From an uncultured Propionibacteriaceae bacterium (GTDB lineage: Bacteria; Actinomycetota; Actinomycetes; Propionibacteriales; Propionibacteriaceae), in contig CAKZJI010000100.1 in NCBI GenBank assembly GCA_936941515.1, positions 1-5,928 of the forward strand: a stretch of 5,928 bases of DNA, written 5' to 3'. The position numbers and the translations under genes are program-made. Shown here piece by piece: positions 1-5,014 of this stretch. The notes under the pieces were generated by a model, which saw only the letters and a list, made by a program, of their open reading frames with translations, ran no database searches and was not told the DNA's origin. The stretch's first letter is position 1. The number at the start of each line of letters is the position of its first letter.

Positions 1-1
1 C

Positions 2-76
2 AACGCCCAGCTGCTGCGGCGCATCGACCTCACCCCCCAAGCCAGCACCCGCTCGATCCTGGAGCGTCAGAAGTGA
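2..76 (+). CDS. C-terminal end of an upstream gene, possibly a P1B-type metal ATPase
   Basis: This frame is open from the window edge to TGA at 74-76 and gives 24 residues, beginning NAQLLRRIDL and ending in a basic tail. Asn-Ala-x-x-Leu-(Arg/Leu)-Arg just before a short cytoplasmic tail is how the last membrane segment of many heavy-metal P1B ATPases ends, and such ATPases are common partners of CsoR regulators. That is a resemblance over very few residues, so the product is inferred. The stop lies 11 bases before the chosen csoR start, which suggests one transcript and possible translational coupling. Any other protein ending in a basic amphipathic tail would look similar. Confidence 0.5.
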   Translation, partial: NAQLLRRIDLTPQASTRSILERQK

Positions 77-87
77 AGGACACGCCC

Positions 88-453
88 ATGACACTCGACA
101 CCACCACCGACACCACTGACAGCACCGGCACCGCCAGCCCCGGCACCGAAGTCGCCGCCGCCGCGGCCCACCATCACGGCTACATCAGCGACAAGGACCG
201 CTACCTGACGCGCATGAAGCGGATCGAGGGCCAGGCCCGCGGCATCGCCAAGATGATCGACGACGAGAAGTACTGCATCGACATCCTCACCCAGATCAGC
301 GCTCTGACCAGCGCCCTGCAGGCCGTGGCCGTCGGGCTGCTTGACGACCACCTGAAACACTGCGTGCTCGACGCGGCGCGCATGGAGGGTGACCAGGCGG
401 AGCAGAAGATCAAGGAAGCCAGCGACGCGATCGCCCGTCTGGTCCGGTCCTGA
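88..453 (+). CDS. csoR: CsoR/RcnR-family (DUF156) metal-sensing transcriptional repressor
   Basis: This is a 121-aa all-helical repressor of the DUF156 family, which acts as a tetramer and leaves its operator when metal binds. The family core is clear: RIEGQARGI (residues 45-53), then KYCID with Cys63, then DDHLKHCV with His88 and Cys92. The spacing Cys-25-His-4-Cys is exactly that of the Cu(I) site of Mycobacterium tuberculosis CsoR (C36, H61, C65), and Tyr62 precedes the first Cys as in copper sensors. The N-terminus is a ~27-residue Thr/Ala-rich disordered tail followed by HHHGY (28-32). I chose ATG 88 because AAGGA lies 7-8 bases upstream; GTG 73, overlapping the previous stop as GTGA, is a possible longer start adding MKDTP. 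Copper is the best guess, but nickel is possible because a His near the N-terminal helix is also a ligand in InrS/RcnR sensors. The persulfide sensor CstR is unlikely because the His ligand is present. It probably represses through the operator at 549-567. Confidence 0.93.
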   Translation: MTLDTTTDTTDSTGTASPGTEVAAAAAHHHGYISDKDRYLTRMKRIEGQARGIAKMIDDEKYCIDILTQISALTSALQAVAVGLLDDHLKHCVLDAARMEGDQAEQKIKEASDAIARLVRS

Positions 454-513
454 CGCCTGTCAGCACCAGTCCGTGCTCCGTTCCCGCCACGCGCGGGGTC
501 GGGTGCGGCGAAC

Positions 514-533
514 GGTGATCCTGTTGGATCACC
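514..533. terminator. 8-bp-stem hairpin after csoR (possible terminator)
   Basis: GGTGATCC (514-521) and GGATCACC (526-533) are perfect inverted repeats around the loop TGTT. The hairpin lies 60 bases after the csoR stop. No T tract follows, so it would be a non-canonical terminator of the kind often proposed in actinobacteria. It ends only 15 bases before the CsoR-type operator, so it could instead be a second regulatory site or insulate the downstream promoter. A shorter 5-bp stem (CCCGC 483-487 with GCGGG 493-497) precedes it. Confidence 0.4.
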
Positions 534-548
534 AGCGGAGCAATTAGG

Positions 549-567
549 AATACCCCTAGGGGGTATT
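549..567. promoter_or_regulatory. CsoR-type operator upstream of the MFS gene
   Basis: The sequence AATACCCCTAGGGGGTATT is a perfect inverted repeat with 8-bp arms (AATACCCC at 549-556, GGGGTATT at 560-567) and a 3-base centre. TACCC...GGGTA with a G/C tract in the middle is the established recognition pattern of CsoR proteins and closely resembles the Bacillus subtilis CsoR box. It sits 95 bases after csoR and 115 bases before the MFS start. A candidate TAGGAAT -10-like hexamer (545-551) overlaps its left edge, and a TTGGAT (524-529) lies upstream with a short 15-base spacing. This promoter assignment is weak, but occlusion of RNA polymerase by CsoR would be the natural mechanism. Confidence 0.82.
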
Positions 568-682
568 ACGTTCTGAAGACGTCCAAGGGATCACTAGGAC
601 GCGGACCGTCACTGGCCAGCACATCCGGCAGGTCCCCCGCACACGAGCAAACCTTCTGCTACGGCCACCAAGGAAAATTCCC

Positions 683-2080
683 ATGAGCGTGTTCGCGATC
701 CGCGACTACCGCCGGCTCTTCAGCGCCCAGATCATCGCGCTCTTCGGCACCGGTCTCGCGACGGTCGCCATCGGGCTGCTCGCCTACGACCTCGCGGGTA
801 GCAATGCTGGCGCCGTGCTCGGGACAGCGCTGACCATCAAGATGGTGCTCTACGTCGTCATCGCGCCCGTGGCCGCCGCCTACGTCGACCGACTCCCACG
901 ACGGGCGTTCCTCGTCATACTCGACGCGGTTCGCGCCGGTGTCGTACTCGCGTTGCCGTTCGTGACCGAGGTGTGGCATATCTACGTGCTCATCGCGCTG
1001 CTCCAGTCGGCCTCAGCCGCTTTCACCCCCACCTTTCAGGCCGTCATCCCCGACATCGTCACCGACGAGAACGACTACACTCGTGCCTTGTCGGCCTCCC
1101 AGGTCGCCTACACGATGGAGAGCCTGCTCAGCCCGGTGCTCGCCGCGGTCGCGCTCACCTTCATGTCGTTCAACTGGCTCTTCGTCGGCACCTTCGCTGG
1201 ATTCGTGGCCTCCGCCTTCCTGGTTCTCTCCACCACGATCCCCAACGCTCGCCCCAGCGCCCGCGCGAATGCCTGGGATCGGATCTCCTCGGGCGTCAAG
1301 CTCTTCGCCCGCACACCGCGCCTGCGCGGGATCATGGCGCTCAACCTGGTCGTCGCCGCGGCGGGAGCGATCGTGGTCGTCAACACGGTCAACTACGTCC
1401 GCGACACCCTGCGCGGAACCTCTGCCGACGTCGCTTGGATGCTGGCCGCCTCGGGAGGTGGAACCCTGCTGGTCGCCCTCATGCTGCCGCCAGTCCTGGA
1501 CCGGGTGGCAGATCGGGCCGTCATGCGCACCGGCGCCCTTGTCCTGGTGAGCGGCGTCGCCGGTGCGGTGATCCTCGCCACCACGCAGACCGTCTCCTGG
1601 ACCGCCACCGGCACGGTGTGGATCCTCATCGGCGCCGGCATGGCACTGGTCGTCACCCCCACCGGTCGGGTCCTGCGACGTTCGGTCGACCCCGACGCAC
1701 TGCCCGAAGTGTTCGCCGCGCAGTTCTCCCTCTCCCACCTGGCATGGCTGGTGACCTACCCGATCGCCGGGTGGCTGGGCACGAGCGCCGGCTTCGACCT
1801 CACCTGGTCGATCCTCCTCGTCCTGGCCGTCGCCGGAACCGTGGCCGCCACCGCCCTCTGGCCCGCCGACGCAGAGTCCACAACCGGACTCCCAGCCCAG
1901 TCCGCAGCCCAGCCGGCGACTGAACCCGAGCCTGACCTGGTCTTGGCGGGTGCCAACGCCGGCAACCGAGCCGGTAGTCCAACCGCTGCCTCCTTCGGCG
2001 ATCCGCTGCACAGCGACGAGGCGCGGAGCGCCGCCGGAACGCTCGCCGCGTGTCAGTGCAGCTGCGTACGACCCCTCTGA
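683..2080 (+). CDS. MFS exporter with Cys-rich C-terminal tail, possibly NreB-like metal exporter
   Basis: This is a 465-aa inner-membrane transporter of the major facilitator superfamily. About twelve hydrophobic segments can be picked out, roughly at residues 14-34, 45-66, 75-93, 98-116, 141-161, 166-184, 218-238, 251-270, 283-300, 308-326, 344-364 and 373-392. The loop after segment 2 carries the motif-A remnant DRLPRR (69-74) and the long central loop lies at ~186-215. ATG 683 is preceded by AAGGA with an 8-base gap. Proteins of this type usually end near residue 400; this one continues for ~70 residues rich in Ala/Pro/Ser/Gly and closes with CQCSC (Cys457, 459, 461). The overall look recalls the NreB nickel-resistance MFS group, in which the C-terminal tail is metal-binding (His-rich) and a DUF156 regulator is linked. 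With csoR and its operator directly upstream I infer a metal-induced exporter; the ion (Cu, Ni, Co) is not decided. A drug exporter or a small-molecule efflux pump is the alternative. Confidence 0.85.
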   Translation: MSVFAIRDYRRLFSAQIIALFGTGLATVAIGLLAYDLAGSNAGAVLGTALTIKMVLYVVIAPVAAAYVDRLPRRAFLVILDAVRAGVVLALPFVTEVWHIYVLIALLQSASAAFTPTFQAVIPDIVTDENDYTRALSASQVAYTMESLLSPVLAAVALTFMSFNWLFVGTFAGFVASAFLVLSTTIPNARPSARANAWDRISSGVKLFARTPRLRGIMALNLVVAAAGAIVVVNTVNYVRDTLRGTSADVAWMLAASGGGTLLVALMLPPVLDRVADRAVMRTGALVLVSGVAGAVILATTQTVSWTATGTVWILIGAGMALVVTPTGRVLRRSVDPDALPEVFAAQFSLSHLAWLVTYPIAGWLGTSAGFDLTWSILLVLAVAGTVAATALWPADAESTTGLPAQSAAQPATEPEPDLVLAGANAGNRAGSPTAASFGDPLHSDEARSAAGTLAACQCSCVRPL

Positions 2081-2381
2081 CCCAGCACCACCGACCAGCA
2101 GACACCGAGAGGCGAACCCCGTGTCCCCATCCGCGACCTCAGCGCCGACAATCAGCCGTCTTCGAAAGCGCCCTCAGCCCGGACAGTCAAGCGGTCTTGG
2201 GTCCGTGTCGCCCGCGCCGGAAAGTACCGCTGCTCGAGACGGCGCGGCGCTGCACTGGTGCCCGGCGGACGCGACCGCACCCACATCATGAGGTCGCCGC
2301 GACCACCAGGGTGGTGCTCCTGCCCACTGCCTCGGCCTGACCAGCTCACTGACCGACCCGACCATCAGATGGGAGATCCTC
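2081..2381. other. 301-base gap between the MFS gene and the small ORF, no convincing gene
   Basis: Open frames run through this stretch on both strands, but third-position GC is not raised in them and none has a recognisable product. The only gene-like start is GTG 2121, preceded by GAGAGG, which gives ~56 residues to TGA 2289-2291 with poor codon bias. There is a small inverted repeat ACCACC-AG-GGTGGT at 2302-2315. I see no second CsoR-type operator and no clear promoter. It may be decayed coding sequence. Confidence 0.4.
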
Positions 2382-2513
2382 GTGTCGTGTCCTGCGAATG
2401 TCCCTGTATCGCATCAGCCGCCGAGCCCCAACAGCCGGCGGGCCCTATTCACCTGGGCGCTCAGCTGCCTGACACGGTGCGCACTCGACGCCGCCGTCAA
2501 CCGGCTCCGCTGA
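2382..2513 (+). CDS. Small hypothetical protein, 43 codons, with CX3C motif
   Basis: GTG 2382 follows GGGAG (2371-2375) at a 6-base gap, and the frame runs to TGA 2511-2513. In codons from about 2421 to the end, ~90% of third positions are G or C, better than the competing frame through the same bases. The peptide has a Pro/Ser-rich start and a second half that reads as an amphipathic helix, ALFTWALSCLTRCALDAAV (residues 21-39), with Cys29 and Cys33 spaced CX3C and another Cys at residue 3. It ends 34 bases before the deacylase start. I do not recognise a family. It could be a small metal-related protein, a translated leader for the next gene, or chance. An overlapping frame from GTG 2387 encodes CECPC near its start and ends in an ATGA overlap with the next gene, but with poorer codon bias. 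Confidence 0.35.
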   Translation: MSCPANVPVSHQPPSPNSRRALFTWALSCLTRCALDAAVNRLR

Positions 2514-2547
2514 GCTTTCCCGAGCCGCCATACCCTGAGGAGGAGCC

Positions 2548-3021
2548 ATGAGTGAAGAGCGCGCCACCACGGCACTCGCGCGCTCCGGTATCGACTACAC
2601 CATCGTGCGCCACGGCCCGGTGACGTCGCTCGCCGAAGCAGCACACGCACGTGGGGTGACGACCAGCCAGATCGTCAAGACCTTGGTCGTGCGCCGCGGC
2701 GAGGACGACTACCTGTTCATCCTCGTCCCCGGGGGACGACAGATATCGTGGCCCAAGCTTCGGGTCGTCCTCGGCGTCGCCCGCATGTCGATGCCCGACG
2801 CCGACACCGCCCGCGACGTCACCGGCTACGTCCGCGGCACCATCACTCCCTTCGGCGCCCACCATCCCTGGCCCGTCATCGCCGACTCACACATCGAGGG
2901 GACCGTCTCCATCGGCGCCGGCGCCCACGGAGTCAGCGCCTTGGCCGACGCCAGCGACATTATTCGCGTGCTCGGTGCCATCGTGGTCGACGTCACCGTG
3001 GCCCAGCGCGCAGACGCGTAA
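2548..3021 (+). CDS. YbaK/ProX-type aminoacyl-tRNA deacylase
   Basis: This is a 157-aa stand-alone member of the YbaK/EbsC/ProX family (YbaK/prolyl-tRNA synthetase-associated domain), cytoplasmic enzymes that hydrolyse mischarged tRNA such as Cys-tRNA(Pro) or Ala-tRNA(Pro). Length matches the family (~155-165 aa). Visible landmarks are an N-terminal helix plus SLAEAA (27-32), QIVKTLVV (41-48) with Lys44 at the position of the essential YbaK lysine, a central strand LFILVPGG (56-63), the TGYVRGTITPFG loop (92-103), and the C-terminal SIGAGAHGV (121-129) that closes the pocket. The start is clear: AGGAGG (2538-2543) lies 4 bases before ATG 2548. Which mischarged tRNA it edits cannot be decided from motifs. 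It follows the metal-sensor/exporter genes on the same strand but 467 bases after the exporter, so co-transcription is possible, not shown. The next gene converges on it with only 15 bases between stops. Confidence 0.9.
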   Translation: MSEERATTALARSGIDYTIVRHGPVTSLAEAAHARGVTTSQIVKTLVVRRGEDDYLFILVPGGRQISWPKLRVVLGVARMSMPDADTARDVTGYVRGTITPFGAHHPWPVIADSHIEGTVSIGAGAHGVSALADASDIIRVLGAIVVDVTVAQRADA

Positions 3022-3036
3022 CACGACGAGCTGTGG

Positions 3037-3318
3037 TCACTGAGACCCCTCCCGCTTGCTCCGCTCGTTCGCGACGTCGACGAGGCGAGAGACCCAGCGG
3101 TTCAACCCCGCGTCGCGCAGCTCGGCATCCGTCCGCGGGCGCCACTGTCGACCCGCCGGCTTCTGCGCCTCGTACTTGACGGAGAGGTTGCCGATGTGGC
3201 TCCTCAGGCCGCTCTCGTGGCTCTCCAGCGCGGCCGTCGAGGCCCCTGCTAGGTCACCGGACCACGCGGCCGCGCCGGGGTGCCGACCTTCGGCATCTCG
3301 CTCGTTGTCGACGGTCAT
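3037..3318 (-). CDS. Hypothetical 93-aa protein coupled to the serine recombinase
   Basis: The start ATG (3318-3316) overlaps the recombinase stop as ATGA, and GGAGGGG in the recombinase's last codons serves as its RBS, so the two are translationally coupled. The product is soluble and polar. It has an acidic, Gly/Ala-rich first third, then a segment with KYEAQKPAGRQWRPRTDAEL (49-68) and a basic C-terminal helix, NRWVSRLVDVANERSKREG (73-91). There are no membrane segments, signal peptide or cysteines. I do not recognise a family. Tight coupling argues for a role with the recombinase, or for a transposon passenger of unknown job. Its last bases repeat the RBS-stop-start signal found at its own beginning. 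Confidence 0.6.
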   Translation of the reverse strand: MTVDNERDAEGRHPGAAAWSGDLAGASTAALESHESGLRSHIGNLSVKYEAQKPAGRQWRPRTDAELRDAGLNRWVSRLVDVANERSKREGSQ

Positions 3319-3899
3319 TGGGACCCCTCCTCCTGCGCCTTGGCGCGCTTGATCGTGCGGTACACGGTTGCCCGAGAGACGTTGTAGTCCTCGGCGAGCT
3401 GGCCCACGGTCGCGGTGCCGGCCTCGTAGTCCTGAAGCAGCTTCTTCGTGCGGCGCTCGTTGAGCTTCGGTGGCTTCCCGTTGAGCCGGCCCTGCTCGCG
3501 CGCGATCGCCAGACCTTCCATCGTGCGCTGCCGGTTCAGGTCGGCCTCGAACTCGGCGACCATCGCCAGTGCGTTGAACAGGAACTTCCCGACCGGGTCC
3601 TCCGGGTCGTGCAGCGACGGGCCCAACTGGAGCGCCGCGCCCTTCTCGTAGACCTGACCGACGAGGTCGCGCGCGTCAAGCACCGACCGCGCGAGGCGGT
3701 CAAGCTTGGTCACCACGAGCACGTCCCCCGGACGAAGGGCGGCGATCGCCTGAGTGAGCCCCGGCCGGTTCTTCATCGACCTGCCGGTGCGCTTGTCGGT
3801 GTAGATCCGATCGGCGTCGACGCCCAGGTCGGCCAGACCCTTCAACTGGGCAGCAAGGTCCTGCCGCTCAGTTGAGACGCGCGCGTAGCCGATGAGCAT
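3315..3899 (-). CDS. Small serine recombinase (resolvase/invertase family)
   Basis: This is a 194-aa site-specific recombinase that cuts DNA through a serine and resolves cointegrates or inverts segments. The catalytic domain opens with GYARVST: Arg7 and the nucleophile Ser9. The second active-site cluster is KLDRLARS (65-72) with Asp67, Arg68 and Arg71. The FNALAMVAEFEADLNRQRT stretch (108-126) is the start of the long E helix, with Glu116 and Arg123/125. Residues ~165-185 (VGQLAEDYNVSRATVYRTIK) form the C-terminal helix-turn-helix. Length is normal for Tn3-resolvase-type enzymes, so it looks intact. ATG 3899-3897 has a strong AGGAGG four bases upstream. Lying downstream of a TniB-like gene in the same direction, it matches the TniR position in Tn402/Tn5053-like transposons. 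The inverted repeats just upstream (3912-3966) are a candidate target site. Confidence 0.93.
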   Translation of the reverse strand: MLIGYARVSTERQDLAAQLKGLADLGVDADRIYTDKRTGRSMKNRPGLTQAIAALRPGDVLVVTKLDRLARSVLDARDLVGQVYEKGAALQLGPSLHDPEDPVGKFLFNALAMVAEFEADLNRQRTMEGLAIAREQGRLNGKPPKLNERRTKKLLQDYEAGTATVGQLAEDYNVSRATVYRTIKRAKAQEEGSQ

Positions 3900-3911
3900 C
3901 GCCCCTCCTCT

Positions 3912-3966
3912 TGTCGCGTTTAACGGGCGTTACTGCAATTCTAGCGCGGGCGGGTCAAATGCGACA
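3912..3966. repeat. Imperfect 13-bp inverted repeat upstream of the recombinase, candidate res site
   Basis: TGTCGCGTTTAAC (3912-3924) on the plus strand and TGTCGCATTTGAC on the minus strand (3966-3954) match at 11 of 13 positions, facing inward across 29 bases. TGTC followed by an A/T-richer stretch is the pattern of resolvase half-sites in Tn3-family res sites, and the place, directly before the recombinase start, is where such a site normally lies. Inside is a second perfect repeat, TAACG-GG-CGTTA (3921-3932). A further arm, TCGCATT (3970-3976), pairs perfectly with AATGCGA (3958-3964) across CACCC. TGTC is also the usual end of Tn402/Tn552-type transposons, so a transposon terminus is the alternative reading. 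On the minus strand a TAGAAT (3943-3938) could be the -10 of the recombinase promoter. Confidence 0.5.
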
Positions 3967-4032
3967 CCCTCGCATTGGGCTGTGTGTGGAGTTGATCGGT
4001 GGATGGCGTGCTTCTGGTGGGGGTGAGTGGCG

Positions 4033-4839
4033 TTAGCTGGTGATGAGGGTGCTGGCGGCTGCTTCGATGACGTCGTCGGTGATGGTGTCGAGTTGGTTGA
4101 TCTTCAGGACGCGTCCGATTTGGGGGAAGAGGCGCTCGAGGAGGCGGAAGTTGCCTCGGGTGATGCGTTCGATCGCGGCGATGGCCTGGGCGTCGGTGAA
4201 GTCTTCGGGGTCGAGGGTGCGGCCGAGGCGCTTCCAGTGGCAGGTCAGGACGAACAGCAGTTCCTCGCGCGCGAGGGCGCGGTAGCGGTGGGAGAACCCG
4301 AGGCGGCTGTAGAGCTGGGGGTAGTGGCGGAACCGCTGGTCGATGCCGGGCATCCCGATGAACATGAGGGCGACGTGGTGGCGGTCGTGGAGGTCTCGGA
4401 GTAGCTCGAGTGAGGTCGGCGTGAGACGTTCGGCCTCGTCGATGATGATCAGCTCGGTGAAGTCGATGGTGCGGGGAACTTCGGTGGTCGTGATCTTCCC
4501 GATCGCGCAGAGATGCTCGTAGATCAGCACTCCGACCTTGCCGCGGTAGAACTCGATGTCGCGCATGAGATCGCGGTGCTTGGCGAGGACCTCTGGGGTG
4601 TAGAACACGGTGCGGGAGCGGTGGGCGGCGGCGTAGTGTTTCAGGTCGGCCTCGCTGCGTGGCCCCCAGGCTTGGATGAAGGGTTCGAGGGTGTCCCAGT
4701 GGGCGTACCGGCGGGCGGACTGCGTCTTACCAACCCCGGCCTCGCCGTGGCAGATGCCGATGGTGACGTCCTTGCGGATGGCGCCGGCGAACTCGGTGAA
4801 GCGGCGGTGTTCCTTGGTGACGATGAAGTCGCGGTTCAT
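4033..4839 (-). CDS. TniB/TnsC-like AAA+ ATPase of a transposon
   Basis: This 268-aa ATPase belongs to the group that includes TniB, MuB-like and IstB-like transposition regulators, which bind target DNA with ATP and recruit the DDE transposase. Walker A is GEAGVGKT (32-39) and Walker B is LIIIDEAERL (130-139). After Walker B comes LELLRDLHDRHHVALMFIG (144-162), ending in a sensor-1-like strand, and RGNFRLLERLF (228-238) is the sensor-2/lid region typical of TniB and ExeA-like ATPases. The N-terminal ~25 residues are the usual short lead-in. ATG 4839 directly abuts the TAG of an upstream short frame. The intact length suggests function, but the partner transposase is not in the window. The recombinase downstream on the same strand supports a Tn402/Tn5053-like origin; no TniQ is visible. 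Confidence 0.82.
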   Translation of the reverse strand: MNRDFIVTKEHRRFTEFAGAIRKDVTIGICHGEAGVGKTQSARRYAHWDTLEPFIQAWGPRSEADLKHYAAAHRSRTVFYTPEVLAKHRDLMRDIEFYRGKVGVLIYEHLCAIGKITTTEVPRTIDFTELIIIDEAERLTPTSLELLRDLHDRHHVALMFIGMPGIDQRFRHYPQLYSRLGFSHRYRALAREELLFVLTCHWKRLGRTLDPEDFTDAQAIAAIERITRGNFRLLERLFPQIGRVLKINQLDTITDDVIEAAASTLITS

Positions 4840-4890
4840 CTACTCGTCCTCTTCGTAGGTCTTCAGGCGCTTCCTGGGCCGTCGCGCCAT
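4840..4890 (-). pseudogene. Probable C-terminal stub of a DDE transposase (TniA-like)
   Basis: The frame that ends in TAG immediately before the TniB-like start reads MARRPRKRLKTYEEDE at its end, a basic stretch followed by an acidic tail like the ends of many Mu/TniA-type transposases. In related elements tniA lies just upstream of tniB with abutting or overlapping ends, as here. Upstream of ~4890 the frame runs into the regulatory region of the oppositely oriented tetR gene and loses any transposase character, so the rest of the gene would be lost. Alternatively it is a genuine 16-codon leader starting at ATG 4890-4888 (GAGCGAGG precedes it). Confidence 0.35.
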
Positions 4891-4909
4891 CCTCGCTCCG
4901 TCCGTGATG

Positions 4910-4931
4910 CTCCCGCCGACGAGCGCGGGAG
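4910..4931. repeat. 7-bp-stem hairpin between the tniB block and tetR
   Basis: CTCCCGC (4910-4916) and GCGGGAG (4925-4931) form a perfect stem with an 8-base loop. It lies between the divergent transposon block and the tetR operator. There is no T tract. It may separate the two units or mark the edge of the inserted element; its role is not decided by sequence. Confidence 0.35.
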
Positions 4932-4941
4932 GACTCTGTGA

Positions 4942-4978
4942 ACCTGTACGCTGTACATGTACATTAGTACAGGTACAG
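4942..4978. promoter_or_regulatory. GTAC-rich palindromic operator/promoter of the tetR gene
   Basis: ACCTGTAC (4942-4949) and GTACAGGT (4967-4974) are perfect 8-bp inverted arms around 17 bases. That spacer contains a 12-bp perfect palindrome, TGTACATGTACA (4952-4963). Five GTAC tetramers start at 4946, 4953, 4959, 4967 and 4973. TetR-family proteins bind such palindromes as one or two dimers, and the site lies 37-73 bases before the tetR start, so autorepression is the likely role. The exact -35 and -10 elements are not clear; TACAGGT (4968-4974) is the best -10-like match. Confidence 0.72.
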
Positions 4979-5014
4979 ACCCAGGGTGGCGAAGGCCGTA
5001 CGGAGGAGACCCCG

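Noticed and set aside
973..1923. 316-codon plus-strand frame inside the MFS gene
   Set aside because: The product is almost all Arg, His, Pro and Gly, the usual out-of-frame shadow of a high-GC gene; the MFS frame has clear membrane segments.
1013..2011. 332-codon open frame on the minus strand
   Set aside because: It is antisense to the MFS gene, is Gly/Asp/Arg-rich with no domain, and arises from GC-rich codon structure on the opposite strand.
1950..2291. 113-codon plus-strand frame after and overlapping the MFS 3' end
   Set aside because: The composition is low-complexity Pro/Ser/Arg/Ala with poor third-position GC, and no RBS is seen at its ATG.
4027..4404. Acidic 125-codon plus-strand frame opposite the ATPase
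   Set aside because: It is rich in Gly, Val, Glu and Asp and entirely antisense to the TniB-like gene, which has Walker motifs in its own frame.
4904..5014. Upstream extension of the tetR frame to ATG 4904
   Set aside because: It would translate the palindromic operator and has no RBS; ATG 5015 has a strong GGAGGAG and matches the usual TetR start.
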